A stretch of DNA of 64,000 nt from Micromonospora lupini (GCF_026342015.1 NZ_JAPENL010000002.1:811001-875000); one strand, 5' to 3'; numbered from the stretch's first letter, positions 33,253-41,341 are shown. A program made the numbers and translations. Notes: a model not told the origin generated them from the sequence alone.

Positions 33253-33276
33253 TAATCTCCCTCCAAAGAGGAGGGA
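33253..33276 (+). promoter_or_regulatory. Promoter and ribosome-binding region of the tannase-family gene
   Basis: TAATCT at 33253-33258 is a good -10. GGAGGGA at 33270-33276 is the ribosome-binding site and can pair perfectly with TCCCTCC at 33258-33264 (5-base loop). If transcription starts upstream of 33258 this would hide the binding site; if it starts about 7 bases after the -10, the left arm is not transcribed. Confidence 0.45.
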
Positions 33277-33279
33277 AGC

Positions 33280-34809
33280 ATGATCCGTTCAGTGCTGGCA
33301 CTGCTGGCCGCCGTACCACTGCTCGTCACGCCCGGAGCCGCCACCGACCCGCCCGCCGACCGCTGCGCGGGGTTGGCCGGGGCGCGAATCCCGCAGGTGT
33401 CGGTGTCCTCGGCGGAGCGCGACACGAACGACGAGGGCCAGGAGTTCTGCGTGGTGCAGGGGGTGATCCGGCCCCAGACTCGGTTCACCGTCAAGCTCCC
33501 CGTCTCCGGATGGACGGGGCAGTACGTACAACAGGGCTGTGGCGGGTTGTGTGGCACGGTGCCCGACCTCACCCTGCCGCTCTTCGGGTTCCAGTGCGCG
33601 GCCGCCCGGGACGGCCGGCTGGTGCTGGCCGCCGACGACACCGGGCACGCAGGCGATCCGATGACAAGCGAGCCGGCGACCTGGGGCGCCGATCCGCGGG
33701 CCCGACTGGAGTTCGGGCTGCTGTCCGAGCACCGGCTGCGGCGGGTCGCGGACGCCGTGATGGTCGCGTACTACGGGCACGGCCCGACGTACCGGTACTT
33801 CGACGGCTGCTCGACGGGCGGGCGGCAGGGGTTGATGCTGGCGCAGCGGTTCCCGGCCGACTTCGACGGCATCCTGGCCGGCGCGCCGGTGCACAACCTG
33901 GCGCCGATGGCGCTGCTGAACGCCTGGGTGGCGCTGCGGAACACGGACGCGGCGGGCCGGCAGATCCTCGGCCCGGAGAAGATTCCGGCGCTGCACGAGG
34001 CGGTGGTCGAGAAGTGCGGCGCGGTCATCGAGGATCCGCGGCGGTGCGGTTTCCAGCCGTCGTCGCTGCGCTGTCCGCGTGGCACGGACCGGCCGGACTG
34101 CCTCACGGCGGCCCAGGTGGCGGCCGTGGTGGCGTTCTACCGAGGGCCGAACGGCCTCTACCCGGGGGGCATGCCGTACGGGTCGGAGCTGGGCTGGATC
34201 GACCAGTTCGTGGTGCGCTCCGGCTCCCCCGTGGACGGCATTGCCGGGAAGATCGCCCTCAACTACCTGAGGTACCTCGCGTACCCGCAGAACCCACCTG
34301 CCGACTTTCGGCTGACCGACGTGCGGTTCACCCGGGCCACCTTCGACCGGCTGAACGTGCTCGGGGACGCCATCTACAACGCCACCGACGCGGACCTGTC
34401 CGCGTTCCGCAGCCAGGGCGGCAAGCTCATCCTCTACCACGGCTGGGCGGACCCGTCGGTCCCGCCGTTCTCCACAGTCGACTATTACGCGGCGGTGCAG
34501 CGGCGCGGCGGCAGCGAGGCGTTCACGCGGCTGTACATGGTCCCCGCCGGCTACCACTGCCTGTTCGGGCCGGAGCCGACCGAGCACCCGTCGGAGGTCG
34601 GCATCCCGGAGTTCCTCCAGCCGCTGATGGACTGGGTCGAACGCGACGTCGCGCCTGGCGACATCGACGTCCTCACCTTCGCGCCGAACGAGGAGCCGGA
34701 CGAGCAGTTCGTCCGCTTCCTCACGGTGTCGCCGTTCGACGCGCTGGCGCCGGCGCACGCCGCCCCGGGCAGCCTCAACGCCAACTACCGATACGTCGGG
34801 CACTACTGA
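33280..34809 (+). CDS. Secreted tannase/feruloyl esterase family hydrolase
   Basis: A 509-residue exported esterase with a signal peptide (cleavage about residue 20-22). The family's CS-D-HC arrangement is visible: GCSTGGRQG with the nucleophile serine (about residue 184), the acid in GWADPSVPP and the histidine in GYHCLFG, where the two cysteines next to Ser and His form the characteristic disulfide. Other cysteines in QQGCGGLCG and the lid region fit the fold. It likely hydrolyses phenolic esters (gallate or ferulate type) outside the cell. Clear ribosome-binding site GAGGAGGG. Confidence 0.88.
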   Translation: MIRSVLALLAAVPLLVTPGAATDPPADRCAGLAGARIPQVSVSSAERDTNDEGQEFCVVQGVIRPQTRFTVKLPVSGWTGQYVQQGCGGLCGTVPDLTLPLFGFQCAAARDGRLVLAADDTGHAGDPMTSEPATWGADPRARLEFGLLSEHRLRRVADAVMVAYYGHGPTYRYFDGCSTGGRQGLMLAQRFPADFDGILAGAPVHNLAPMALLNAWVALRNTDAAGRQILGPEKIPALHEAVVEKCGAVIEDPRRCGFQPSSLRCPRGTDRPDCLTAAQVAAVVAFYRGPNGLYPGGMPYGSELGWIDQFVVRSGSPVDGIAGKIALNYLRYLAYPQNPPADFRLTDVRFTRATFDRLNVLGDAIYNATDADLSAFRSQGGKLILYHGWADPSVPPFSTVDYYAAVQRRGGSEAFTRLYMVPAGYHCLFGPEPTEHPSEVGIPEFLQPLMDWVERDVAPGDIDVLTFAPNEEPDEQFVRFLTVSPFDALAPAHAAPGSLNANYRYVGHY

Positions 34810-34818
34810 CCTGCCGTT

Positions 34819-34850
34819 GGTCCGCCGTACCCGCAGGGGTACGGCGGACC
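34819..34850. terminator. Bidirectional terminator, 14-bp perfect stem
   Basis: GGTCCGCCGTACCC (34819-34832) pairs with 34837-34850 across a GCAG loop, between the convergent esterase and NUDIX genes. Confidence 0.82.
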
Positions 34851-34860
34851 GCCGGCCGGT

Positions 34861-35694
34861 TCAGCCGAGCACGAAGCGGGGTTCGCCGTCGGCCGGGAGG
34901 TCCAGGCGCGGGGTGATCGGGGTGGCGGCGTCCCGCTCGGCCGCCGCGCGGGCCACGCCGGCCAGGTCCCCGGCAGCCGCCACCTGGGCCAGGGTGACCA
35001 GGGTCGGTGGCAGCATGGTCAGCTCGCCCGCCTCGGCGCGAGCCAGCGCGTCCGCCGGGCGGATCCACAGGGTGTGGTCGGCCTCGCCGGAGACGTCGCG
35101 GGTCCGCTGCCCCGCCGGCAGCAGGGCCACGAAGAAGTAGGTGTCGAAGCGGCGCGGTTCGAACTCCGGGGTGACCCAGCGGCTCCACGGCAGCAGCAGA
35201 TCCGACCGCAGCGTGAGGTGCCGGTCGGCGAGCAGCGCCGCGAAGCCCACCCGGCGCCCCTCCAGGTCCTGCCGGGCGGCCTCCCAGTCGTCGTCGCTCA
35301 CGTCACCCACCACGGTCGCCGGGTCCGGCCCTGCGAGCAGCACGCCGGCCTCCTCGAAGACCTCCCGGGCGGCGGCGCAGACCACCGCCTGGGCGGCGTC
35401 CGGGGCCACCCCGAGCCGCCCCGCCCACTCGGTCGGCGTGGGGCCGGCCCAGTCCAGGTGCGCCGCCGAGTCGGAGCGGTCCACCCCGCCGCCGGGGAAG
35501 GCGTACATCCCGCCGAAGGTCATCGCGGCGACGCGGCGGATGACGTACACCTCGAAGTCGGCGCCGGTCGGACGCAGCAGCAGCACGGTGGCGGCGACGC
35601 GCGGCGTCGCCGGGGTGCCGCCCTCGGTCCGGAACCGGCGGGCGTGCTCGACCAGGGCGGCCGGCGCGGCGAAGCCCTCGCTGTCGATCGTCAT
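34861..35694 (-). CDS. NUDIX hydrolase with insertion in the Nudix box
   Basis: A 277-residue NUDIX protein. The box begins with PGGGVDRSDS and ends with AAAREVFEEAGVLL, with about 30 extra residues in between, as in NUDT19/RNA-pyrophosphohydrolase-like actinobacterial members. The catalytic glutamates REVFEEAG are intact. Likely substrates are CoA derivatives or other nucleoside diphosphate conjugates. The ATG at 35694 follows TAGGCT by 6 bases. Confidence 0.85.
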   Translation of the reverse strand: MTIDSEGFAAPAALVEHARRFRTEGGTPATPRVAATVLLLRPTGADFEVYVIRRVAAMTFGGMYAFPGGGVDRSDSAAHLDWAGPTPTEWAGRLGVAPDAAQAVVCAAAREVFEEAGVLLAGPDPATVVGDVSDDDWEAARQDLEGRRVGFAALLADRHLTLRSDLLLPWSRWVTPEFEPRRFDTYFFVALLPAGQRTRDVSGEADHTLWIRPADALARAEAGELTMLPPTLVTLAQVAAAGDLAGVARAAAERDAATPITPRLDLPADGEPRFVLG

Positions 35695-35700
35695 GCCGCG

Positions 35701-35706
35701 AGCCTA
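35701..35706 (-). promoter_or_regulatory. -10 box TAGGCT, leaderless promoter of the NUDIX gene
   Basis: TAGGCT on the minus strand ends 6 bases before the ATG at 35694. Confidence 0.5.
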
Positions 35707-35737
35707 GTTCCCCAAGACGGCGCGCTTCTTCGTGGCT

Positions 35738-35814
35738 TGATCGACGCGAGATCGGCGATGTGGGGGCATCCGACGCGGAGGTATACCGCGACATCGCCGA
35801 CCTCGTGTTGATCA
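35738..35814. repeat. Intergenic palindromic repeat, 24-bp arms
   Basis: The arms 35738-35761 and 35791-35814 match in 21 of 24 positions, beginning TGATC on both outer ends and containing the perfect 10-mer TCGGCGATGT/ACATCGCCGA. The 29-base loop contains a small GCGG/CCGC stem around AGGTATA. It is well away from the flanking start codons and looks like a dispersed REP or MITE-like element. Confidence 0.65.
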
Positions 35815-35852
35815 GGTAAGGGCCGGCGGGCCTACGGATCACCCGGCTCGGC

Positions 35853-35858
35853 TAGCGT
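35853..35858 (+). promoter_or_regulatory. -10 box TAGCGT, leaderless promoter of the oxidoreductase gene
   Basis: TAGCGT ends 7 bases before the ATG at 35866. Confidence 0.55.
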
Positions 35859-35865
35859 GCCGAGC

Positions 35866-36834
35866 ATGACTCGTTGGGGCATCCTGGCCACCGGCCACAT
35901 CGCCAGCCGTTTCGCCGAAGACCTCCGGCTGGTGCCGGACGCCGAACTGGTGGCGGTCGGCTCCCGCGCCGCCGACAGCGCGCAGCGCTTCGCCGAGACG
36001 TACGGCGCGAAGCGCGCGTACGGCTCGTGGGTGGAGCTGGCCGCCGACCCGGAGATCGACGTGATCTACGTGGCCACGCCGCACGCCGCGCACCACGAGG
36101 CGGCGATGACCTGCCTGACCGCCGGCAGGGGGGTGCTGCTGGAGAAGCCGTTCACCCTCGACCTGGCCACCAGCACCGAGCTGGTCGACACTGCCCGCGC
36201 GGCCGGGGTCTTCCTGATGGAGGCCATGTGGATGCGCCTGAATCCGATCATCCGGCGGGTGGTCGAGCTGGTCGAGCAGGGGGCGATCGGCACGCTGCGC
36301 ACCGTCCGGGCCGACTTCGGGGTTGCCGGGCCGTTCCCGCCGGAGCACCGGATGCGCAACCCGGCGCTGGGCGGAGGCGCGCTGCTCGACCTCGGGATCT
36401 ACCCGATCAGCCTGGCCCACCTGCTGCTGGGCGTGCCGCAGCACGTCCGCTCCTGGGCGCACCTGGGCCCGGAGGGGACCGACGAGAACACAGGCATCCT
36501 GTTCGGGTACGACAGCGGGGCGGTGGCCACGCTGAGCTGCGGCATGGTCGGGGCGAGCGAGTTGTCCGCCTCGATCACCGGCAGCACGGGCCGCATCGAC
36601 CTGCCGGACCCGTTCTTCCGGCCGGGTTCGGTGACCCTGCACCGGGACGGCTTCGAGCCCGAGACGATCTCCGCCGAGGAGGCCGGCAACGGCTACCAGT
36701 ACGAGGCGATCGAGGTGCAGCGCTGCCTGGCCGCCGGGCTGACCGAGAGCCCGCTGGTGCCGCACACCACGACGCTTGAGGTGATGACCCTGCTGGACAC
36801 GGTCCGCGAGCAGATCGGCGTGCGGTACGAGTGA
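35866..36834 (+). CDS. Gfo/Idh/MocA family oxidoreductase
   Basis: A 322-residue NAD(P)-dependent dehydrogenase: N-terminal Rossmann fold starting WGILATGHIA, the family motif EKPF with the catalytic lysine at about residue 99, and a C-terminal substrate domain with GGGALLDLGIYP. Closest in feel to the dimeric dihydrodiol dehydrogenase/1,5-anhydro-D-fructose reductase group, so a sugar, inositol or diol substrate is likely. The ATG at 35866 is selected over the GTG at 35857, which overlaps the TAGCGT hexamer. Confidence 0.87.
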   Translation: MTRWGILATGHIASRFAEDLRLVPDAELVAVGSRAADSAQRFAETYGAKRAYGSWVELAADPEIDVIYVATPHAAHHEAAMTCLTAGRGVLLEKPFTLDLATSTELVDTARAAGVFLMEAMWMRLNPIIRRVVELVEQGAIGTLRTVRADFGVAGPFPPEHRMRNPALGGGALLDLGIYPISLAHLLLGVPQHVRSWAHLGPEGTDENTGILFGYDSGAVATLSCGMVGASELSASITGSTGRIDLPDPFFRPGSVTLHRDGFEPETISAEEAGNGYQYEAIEVQRCLAAGLTESPLVPHTTTLEVMTLLDTVREQIGVRYE

Positions 36835-36835
36835 C

Positions 36836-36870
36836 CGCAGGAAGGCCCCCGGACCGGGGGCCTTCCTGCG
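36836..36870. terminator. Bidirectional terminator, 17-bp perfect stem
   Basis: Arms 36836-36852 and 36854-36870 are complementary with essentially no loop, meaning about 15 paired bases in practice. It lies between the convergent oxidoreductase and pit genes. Confidence 0.85.
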
Positions 36871-36882
36871 TGCGGGGACGGG

Positions 36883-37890
36883 TCAGCCGAAGAGCGGCCG
36901 GACCAGCAGGTAGGCGACGCAGGCGATCAGCGCGGCCGCCGGGAAGGTGATGATCCAGGCGAGCACGATGTTGCCGGCGACGTTCCAGCGGACCGCGGAG
37001 AGGCGCTTGGTCGCGCCGACACCCATGATCGCCGAGGTGATCGTGTGGGTCGTGGAGATCGGCGCCTTCAACACCAGGGCGTTGAAGTAGAGCACCGCGC
37101 TGGCCACCGTCTCGGCGGCGAAGCCCTCCGGAGGACCGAGGTCGATGATCTTGCGGCCGAGGGTACGGATGATCCGCCAGCCGCCCGAGTAGGTGCCGAG
37201 CGCAAGCATCGTCGCGGATGTCCAGAACACCCAGCCCGGGATGTGCGTCTTGTCGCTCTGGAAGTCACCCGTGTAGAGCGCCAACACGATGATGCCCATG
37301 GTCTTCGCCGCGTCCTGCATGCCGTGGCCGACGGACATGGCCGCCGCCGACAGGGTCTGTGCCCACCGGAACCCCCGGTTGAGCTTGCCCGGCTGCCCCT
37401 TCCGGAACAGCCAGAGGATGGCGAGCATCAGCAGGTAGCCGAGGGTGAGGCCGACGATCGGGGAGAGCACCATCGGCAGGATGACCTTCTCGCCGATGGT
37501 GGCCCACTGCACCACACCGCCCGCGGACAGCAGGGTCGCGCCGACGAGGCCACCGAAGAGGGCGTGCGAGGAGGACGACGGCAGGCCGAAGTACCAGGTG
37601 ATCAGGTTCCAGGCGATGGCGCCCAGCACACCGGCGAAGACCACGCCGAGGCTGCTCACGCCGGTCGGGAGCGTGACCAGGCCGTCACCGACGGTCTTGG
37701 CCACCCCGGCGCCGAAGTGCGCGCCGATGAAGTTGCCGACCGCGGCCAGCAGCAGGGCGAGCCGGGGTGTCAACGCCCGGGTGGAGACGCTTGTGGCGAT
37801 CGCGTTCGCCGCGTCATGGAAGCCGTTCGTGTAGTCGAACGCCATGGCGGCGACGATCACCGCCAGCACGGCGATGAGTTCGGGTGTCAC
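36883..37890 (-). CDS. pit: Low-affinity inorganic phosphate transporter Pit
   Basis: A 335-residue polytopic PiT-family carrier. Both family repeats are present: GFHDAANAIATSVSTRAL near the N-terminus and APISTTHTITSAIMGVGATKR near the C-terminus, plus GLPSSSSHAL. It takes up metal-phosphate with protons or sodium. GTG start at 37890, 4 bases after the stop of the DUF47 gene, forming a standard two-gene pit operon. Confidence 0.94.
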   Translation of the reverse strand: MTPELIAVLAVIVAAMAFDYTNGFHDAANAIATSVSTRALTPRLALLLAAVGNFIGAHFGAGVAKTVGDGLVTLPTGVSSLGVVFAGVLGAIAWNLITWYFGLPSSSSHALFGGLVGATLLSAGGVVQWATIGEKVILPMVLSPIVGLTLGYLLMLAILWLFRKGQPGKLNRGFRWAQTLSAAAMSVGHGMQDAAKTMGIIVLALYTGDFQSDKTHIPGWVFWTSATMLALGTYSGGWRIIRTLGRKIIDLGPPEGFAAETVASAVLYFNALVLKAPISTTHTITSAIMGVGATKRLSAVRWNVAGNIVLAWIITFPAAALIACVAYLLVRPLFG

Positions 37891-37894
37891 CGGC

Positions 37895-38521
37895 TCAGGA
37901 CTCCTTGACCGCGATGGTCTCGACCGTGTTGGCCACGTGCTCGAAGGCGTCGCAGGCGGCTTCCAGCTCGTCGGCGACCTCCTTCATCTTCAGCACGGTC
38001 AACGCGTCGTACTCACCCGAGAAGAGGCGGACGAGCAGTTGCCGGTTGATCCGGTCGCCCTCGTTCTCCAGCCGGTTGCACTCGATCCAGTAGTCCTCGA
38101 GGTCCTTCATCGACTGCAGCCGGGGCATCGCCTCGGCCGTCAGCTTGGCCTGCTGGTCGAGCACGTTGACCATCTCGTGCAGCTCCCGGGGCAGTGCCGG
38201 CAGCTCGGTCAGCCCGTACAGGTACAGCAGGTCGCCGACCGCCTCCAGGTGGTCCATCACGTCGTCCAGCAGCGAGCCGAGCCGGTAGATGTCCTCCCGG
38301 TCGAACGGCGTGATGAAGGTCGAGTTGATCTTCTTGTAGAGATCGTGCGTGATCTGGTCGCTGTCGTGCTCGACCTCGGTCAGCCGCTCGCTGACCGACT
38401 GCACATCGACACCGGGCAGAGCCAGCTCGTTCAACAGCGCGGTGCCCCGGACCAGGTTCTGCGCGGCCCTGGTGAAGAGCTCGTAGAAGGCGCCCTCGGT
38501 GGGGCGGAAGGAAAACTTCAC
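37895..38521 (-). CDS. DUF47 (PhoU-like) Pit accessory protein
   Basis: A 208-residue all-helical protein of the PhoU-like DUF47 family with repeated acidic ExxxD metal-binding motifs (for example TEVEHDSDQ and DVMDHLEAVGD). These proteins are almost always encoded next to Pit and probably regulate its transport activity. GTG start at 38521 with GAGG about 10 bases upstream. Preceded by a TAGCAT -10 and a three-unit PHO-like box. Confidence 0.9.
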   Translation of the reverse strand: MKFSFRPTEGAFYELFTRAAQNLVRGTALLNELALPGVDVQSVSERLTEVEHDSDQITHDLYKKINSTFITPFDREDIYRLGSLLDDVMDHLEAVGDLLYLYGLTELPALPRELHEMVNVLDQQAKLTAEAMPRLQSMKDLEDYWIECNRLENEGDRINRQLLVRLFSGEYDALTVLKMKEVADELEAACDAFEHVANTVETIAVKES

Positions 38522-38581
38522 AGCACAGACCTCGTCGCGTCGGTGGAAGGGTGGCGGCGTCCGTAGGCGTCCGCTCGGTGA

Positions 38582-38587
38582 ATGCTA
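38582..38587 (-). promoter_or_regulatory. -10 box TAGCAT for the DUF47-pit operon
   Basis: TAGCAT on the minus strand about 60 bases before the GTG at 38521, so unlike most genes here this operon would have an untranslated leader with a ribosome-binding site. Confidence 0.45.
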
Positions 38588-38635
38588 GGAAACGCCAGAA
38601 CCGCGAATTCGCCGGCCCACCCCTGGCCAGGCGAC

Positions 38636-38664
38636 ATTCACCGCTCGTTCACCTGCTGTTCATC
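38636..38664. promoter_or_regulatory. Three-unit PHO-like box between ppk2 and DUF47-pit
   Basis: ATTCACC (38636-38642), GTTCACC (38647-38653) and GTTCATC (38658-38664) are direct repeats spaced exactly 11 bases on the plus strand. The last units overlap the 3' end of ppk2; the box lies 50-80 bases upstream of the TAGCAT hexamer that faces DUF47-pit. Confidence 0.62.
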
Positions 38665-39599
38665 TCGGGCGTCCCAACCGTCCCCGCTCCCCCAGCGGCC
38701 AACCGCTCGCGCTCGCGCGCCACGTCGAAATCGGCAGGCGGATACCCCAGATCGAGCGTGTCGAACGTCTCCCGCAGCAGGTGGGCCACCGCCCAGTCCC
38801 GATACCACTTGCGGTCCGCCGGCACCACGAACCACGGCGCGGCGTCCGTCGTGCACCGGCTCAGCGCCTCGGCGTACGCGGCCTGGTAGTCGTCCCAGTG
38901 CGACCGGGAGTCGATGTCCGAGGGGTTGTACTTCCAGTGCTTCTGCGGGTCGGTGAGCCGCTCCAGCAGCCGCTCGCCCTGCTCGGCGTACGAGATGTGC
39001 AACATCACCTTGAGCACCGTCACCCCGTCGTCGACCAGGTGCCGCTCGAAGGAGTTGATCTGGTCGTAGCGGGCTCGCCAGGTCGCCTTCGGCACCAACG
39101 ACCCGACCCGGGCGATCAACACGTCCTCGTAGTGCGAGCGGTTGAACATGCCCACGTACCCGGGTGGCGGCAGCGCCCGGCGGATCCGCCACAGAAAGTC
39201 GTGCCGCAGCTCCTGCGGGGTCGGCGGACCGAACGAGCGGATGTGCAGGCCCAGGGGGTTCATCGCGCCGGCCACCCGCTTGATCGTGCCGTCCTTGCCG
39301 CCGCAGTCCATCGCCTGGAGCACCAGCAGCACCCGATGCGCCGGCTGCGCCGAGCCGGCCTTGGCCATCGCGAAGAGCATCTCCTGCTGCCGGCCCAGCT
39401 CCTCGCCGACCAGCTCCACCTGCGTACGGGCCCAGGTCTTGCGGCGCTCGCCGCCCATCTCCTTCGCGGGCAGGCCGGGCATGGACCGGGGATCGATCGC
39501 GGCGAGATCCACCGGCGCGGTGACCCGCAACAGGTCCCGCACGGAACCGCCGTCCGGCGCCACGATCCGCTCGCTCTGCCCCTGCCGGGTTTCGCTCAT
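38649..39599 (-). CDS. ppk2: PPK2-family polyphosphate kinase
   Basis: A 316-residue polyphosphate:nucleotide phosphotransferase. Walker A is MDCGGKDGT (about 97-105), Walker B is in GMFNRSHYEDVL and the lid region is rich in Arg/Lys. PPK2 enzymes phosphorylate nucleoside mono- or diphosphates using polyphosphate; the class cannot be fixed from sequence alone. The ATG at 39599 is the one just ahead of the conserved domain. It lies upstream of DUF47-pit on the same strand, making a phosphate storage and uptake cluster. Confidence 0.9.
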   Translation of the reverse strand: MSETRQGQSERIVAPDGGSVRDLLRVTAPVDLAAIDPRSMPGLPAKEMGGERRKTWARTQVELVGEELGRQQEMLFAMAKAGSAQPAHRVLLVLQAMDCGGKDGTIKRVAGAMNPLGLHIRSFGPPTPQELRHDFLWRIRRALPPPGYVGMFNRSHYEDVLIARVGSLVPKATWRARYDQINSFERHLVDDGVTVLKVMLHISYAEQGERLLERLTDPQKHWKYNPSDIDSRSHWDDYQAAYAEALSRCTTDAAPWFVVPADRKWYRDWAVAHLLRETFDTLDLGYPPADFDVARERERLAAGGAGTVGTPEMNSR

Positions 39600-39630
39600 C
39601 CTCGGATCATCGCCCACCCGCCGGCCATCC

Positions 39631-39757
39631 GCCCGCCGAGGCCCACCAAGGTCCGCCCGGCCCGCCGAGGCCCCCCGGCCCACCAAGGCCCACCCGGCCC
39701 GCCGAGGCCCGCCCGGCCCGCCGAGGCCCGCCCGGCCCGCCGAGGCCCGCCCGGGCC
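39631..39757. repeat. Tandem array of 19-bp GC-rich units
   Basis: Units of the type GCCCGCCGAGGCCCGCCCG recur; CCGAG cores lie at 39636, 39665, 39702, 39721 and 39740 with variant CCAAG cores at 39646 and 39683. The last three are spaced exactly 19 bases. The array sits upstream of the ECF41 sigma gene and ppk2, which are divergent. Confidence 0.75.
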
Positions 39758-39759
39758 GC

Positions 39760-39786
39760 CGTCACGTCCGGGGCCGCCGGCGCGTC
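39760..39786 (+). promoter_or_regulatory. Possible ECF41-type promoter of the sigma factor gene
   Basis: CGTCACG (39760-39766) and CGTC (39783-39786) are separated by 16 bases, resembling the TGTCACA-N16-CGTC promoter described for ECF41 sigma factors, which autoregulate. Two of seven -35 positions differ. Confidence 0.35.
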
Positions 39787-39843
39787 CGGTTGGTTGGAGG
39801 ATGTACGTCAGGGCACGTGGCGGTCGGGGGAGGGTGGTGGGTC

Positions 39844-40809
39844 GTGCAGGACCTGGCGACGGAGTTCGAGGCCGAGCGGGGCCGGCTGCTCGCGGTGGCC
39901 CACCGGATGCTGGGCAGCCGCAGCGAGGCCGAGGACGCGGTGCAGGAGACCTGGCTGCGCTACGCCGGGGCGCTCGCCGACCCGGACGCCCGCGCCGAGA
40001 TCCGGGATCTCCCCGCGTGGTTGACCACCACCTGCGCCCGGATCTGCCTGGACGTGCTGCGCTCGGCGCGGGTCCGCCGCGAGGCGTACCCCGGGCAGTG
40101 GCTCCCGGAGCCGGTCGTGCGCCCGCTGGACGGCGGGCCGCCCACCGGCGGGTACGCCCCCGACCCCGCGGAACGCGCGGTCCGCACCGACCAGGTCGGC
40201 ACGGCGCTGCGGGTGATGCTGGAACGGCTCGCGCCCGAGCAGCGGCTCGCGCTCGTGCTGCACGACGTGTTCGCGGTGCCGTTCGCCCGGGTGGCTGACG
40301 TCCTGGGCACCAGCGAGGTGGCCGCCCGGCAGCTCGCCTCCCGGGCCCGGCGGGCCGTCACCGCACCGGACGCGCCCCGCCACACCGCCGACCCGGCCGA
40401 GCAGCGGCGCGTGCTGGCGGCGTTCGTGGCCGCCACCGAGTCCGGCGAGCTGGATCCGCTGCTGCGGGTGCTCGCCCCGGACGTGGTCCTCATCGGCGAC
40501 TCGGGCGGGCACTTCCCGACGGCCCGCCGGCCGTTGGTCGGCGCGGACACGGTGGGCCGCTTCACGCTCGGCCTGTTCGGCCGGACCGGGCGGTACGCGC
40601 AACGGACGCGGACCCGTCCGGTGCTCGTCGACGGCGTCCTCGGCCTGCACATGGAGACGGCGCACAGCGACGGGCGGCCGATCCGGCTGGTCACCGCGTT
40701 CGCTGTCGACGGCGGCCTGATCACCGGCATCTTCAACCAGCTCAACCCCGAGAAGCTGGCCGACCTGCCGTCGCTTGGCGACGACGACAGGTGGCCGCCG
40801 CGCTGGTGA
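39844..40809 (+). CDS. ECF41-family RNA polymerase sigma factor (SigJ-like)
   Basis: A 321-residue sigma factor with regions sigma-2 (about 5-72) and sigma-4 (about 110-165) plus a fused SnoaL-like C-terminal domain (about 180-321). Two ECF41 hallmarks are seen: WLPEP in the linker (86-90) and an NPDKL-like motif, NPEKL, at 301-305. In this group the C-terminal domain replaces a separate anti-sigma factor. GTG 39844 has GGGAGGG about 8 bases upstream. The usual ECF41 partner (a carboxymuconolactone decarboxylase, oxidoreductase or epimerase gene) is not adjacent. Confidence 0.9.
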   Translation: MQDLATEFEAERGRLLAVAHRMLGSRSEAEDAVQETWLRYAGALADPDARAEIRDLPAWLTTTCARICLDVLRSARVRREAYPGQWLPEPVVRPLDGGPPTGGYAPDPAERAVRTDQVGTALRVMLERLAPEQRLALVLHDVFAVPFARVADVLGTSEVAARQLASRARRAVTAPDAPRHTADPAEQRRVLAAFVAATESGELDPLLRVLAPDVVLIGDSGGHFPTARRPLVGADTVGRFTLGLFGRTGRYAQRTRTRPVLVDGVLGLHMETAHSDGRPIRLVTAFAVDGGLITGIFNQLNPEKLADLPSLGDDDRWPPRW

Positions 40810-40821
40810 GCCCACGCCGGC

Positions 40822-41328
40822 TCAGACCACGAGCGCCAACCACTTGCGGTACGAGGTGGCGAACGGCTCGGTGCCGTCGCCGAGAGCGCCGTACAGCCAC
40901 TGGGCCGCCGCCTCGGCCTCGACCACCACGTCCTGCGGGTAGCCGAAGCGGACCCGGTGCTCGGCGAACTCGTCCTCGTCGAGCAGTTCCACCAGCCCGG
41001 TCGCCCGCCGCCGGACCACGTCCAGGTCGAGATCGATCAGGTGGACGGTGTCGTCGGACTCCCAGCGGGCCGGGGTGGCGATGTCGCAGTAGACCTCGCT
41101 GGTCCGTGGCGGCGGGTTGAACATGCACGTCCACCAGGCGTGGTGCGGCACCAGCAGGACAAAGGGGATCTTCTCCACCGACGGCCGGCCGTGGTAGACC
41201 GACTCGGTGCCGAACGGGACGCCCAGCCAGACGCCGAGGTCGTCCTCCGCGAGGCGGCGGGCCGGGTAGTCGCGGTGCGCGCTGCCGTCGTACTTGCGGT
41301 AGATCACTCGGACCACGTCGCTCGGCAT
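40822..41328 (-). CDS. DUF402 domain protein
   Basis: A 168-residue protein with the DUF402 barrel: YRKYDGSAHRDYPAR at the N-terminus, the WWTCMFNPPPR segment and the acidic HLIDLDLDVVRR strand, which in characterised members binds divalent metal next to a phosphate. Some DUF402 proteins are nucleoside di- or triphosphatases. ATG at 41328 follows TAGGGT by 7 bases. Divergent from the helicase gene. Confidence 0.85.
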   Translation of the reverse strand: MPSDVVRVIYRKYDGSAHRDYPARRLAEDDLGVWLGVPFGTESVYHGRPSVEKIPFVLLVPHHAWWTCMFNPPPRTSEVYCDIATPARWESDDTVHLIDLDLDVVRRRATGLVELLDEDEFAEHRVRFGYPQDVVVEAEAAAQWLYGALGDGTEPFATSYRKWLALVV

Positions 41329-41335
41329 GATTCGC

Positions 41336-41341
41336 ACCCTA
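41336..41341 (-). promoter_or_regulatory. -10 box TAGGGT, leaderless promoter of the DUF402 gene
   Basis: TAGGGT on the minus strand ends 7 bases before the ATG at 41328. Confidence 0.5.

Noticed and set aside
33258..33276. RNA hairpin hiding the ribosome-binding site of the tannase-family gene as a regulatory switch
   Set aside because: With the -10 at 33253-33258 the left arm would mostly lie before the transcription start, so the hairpin may not exist in RNA.
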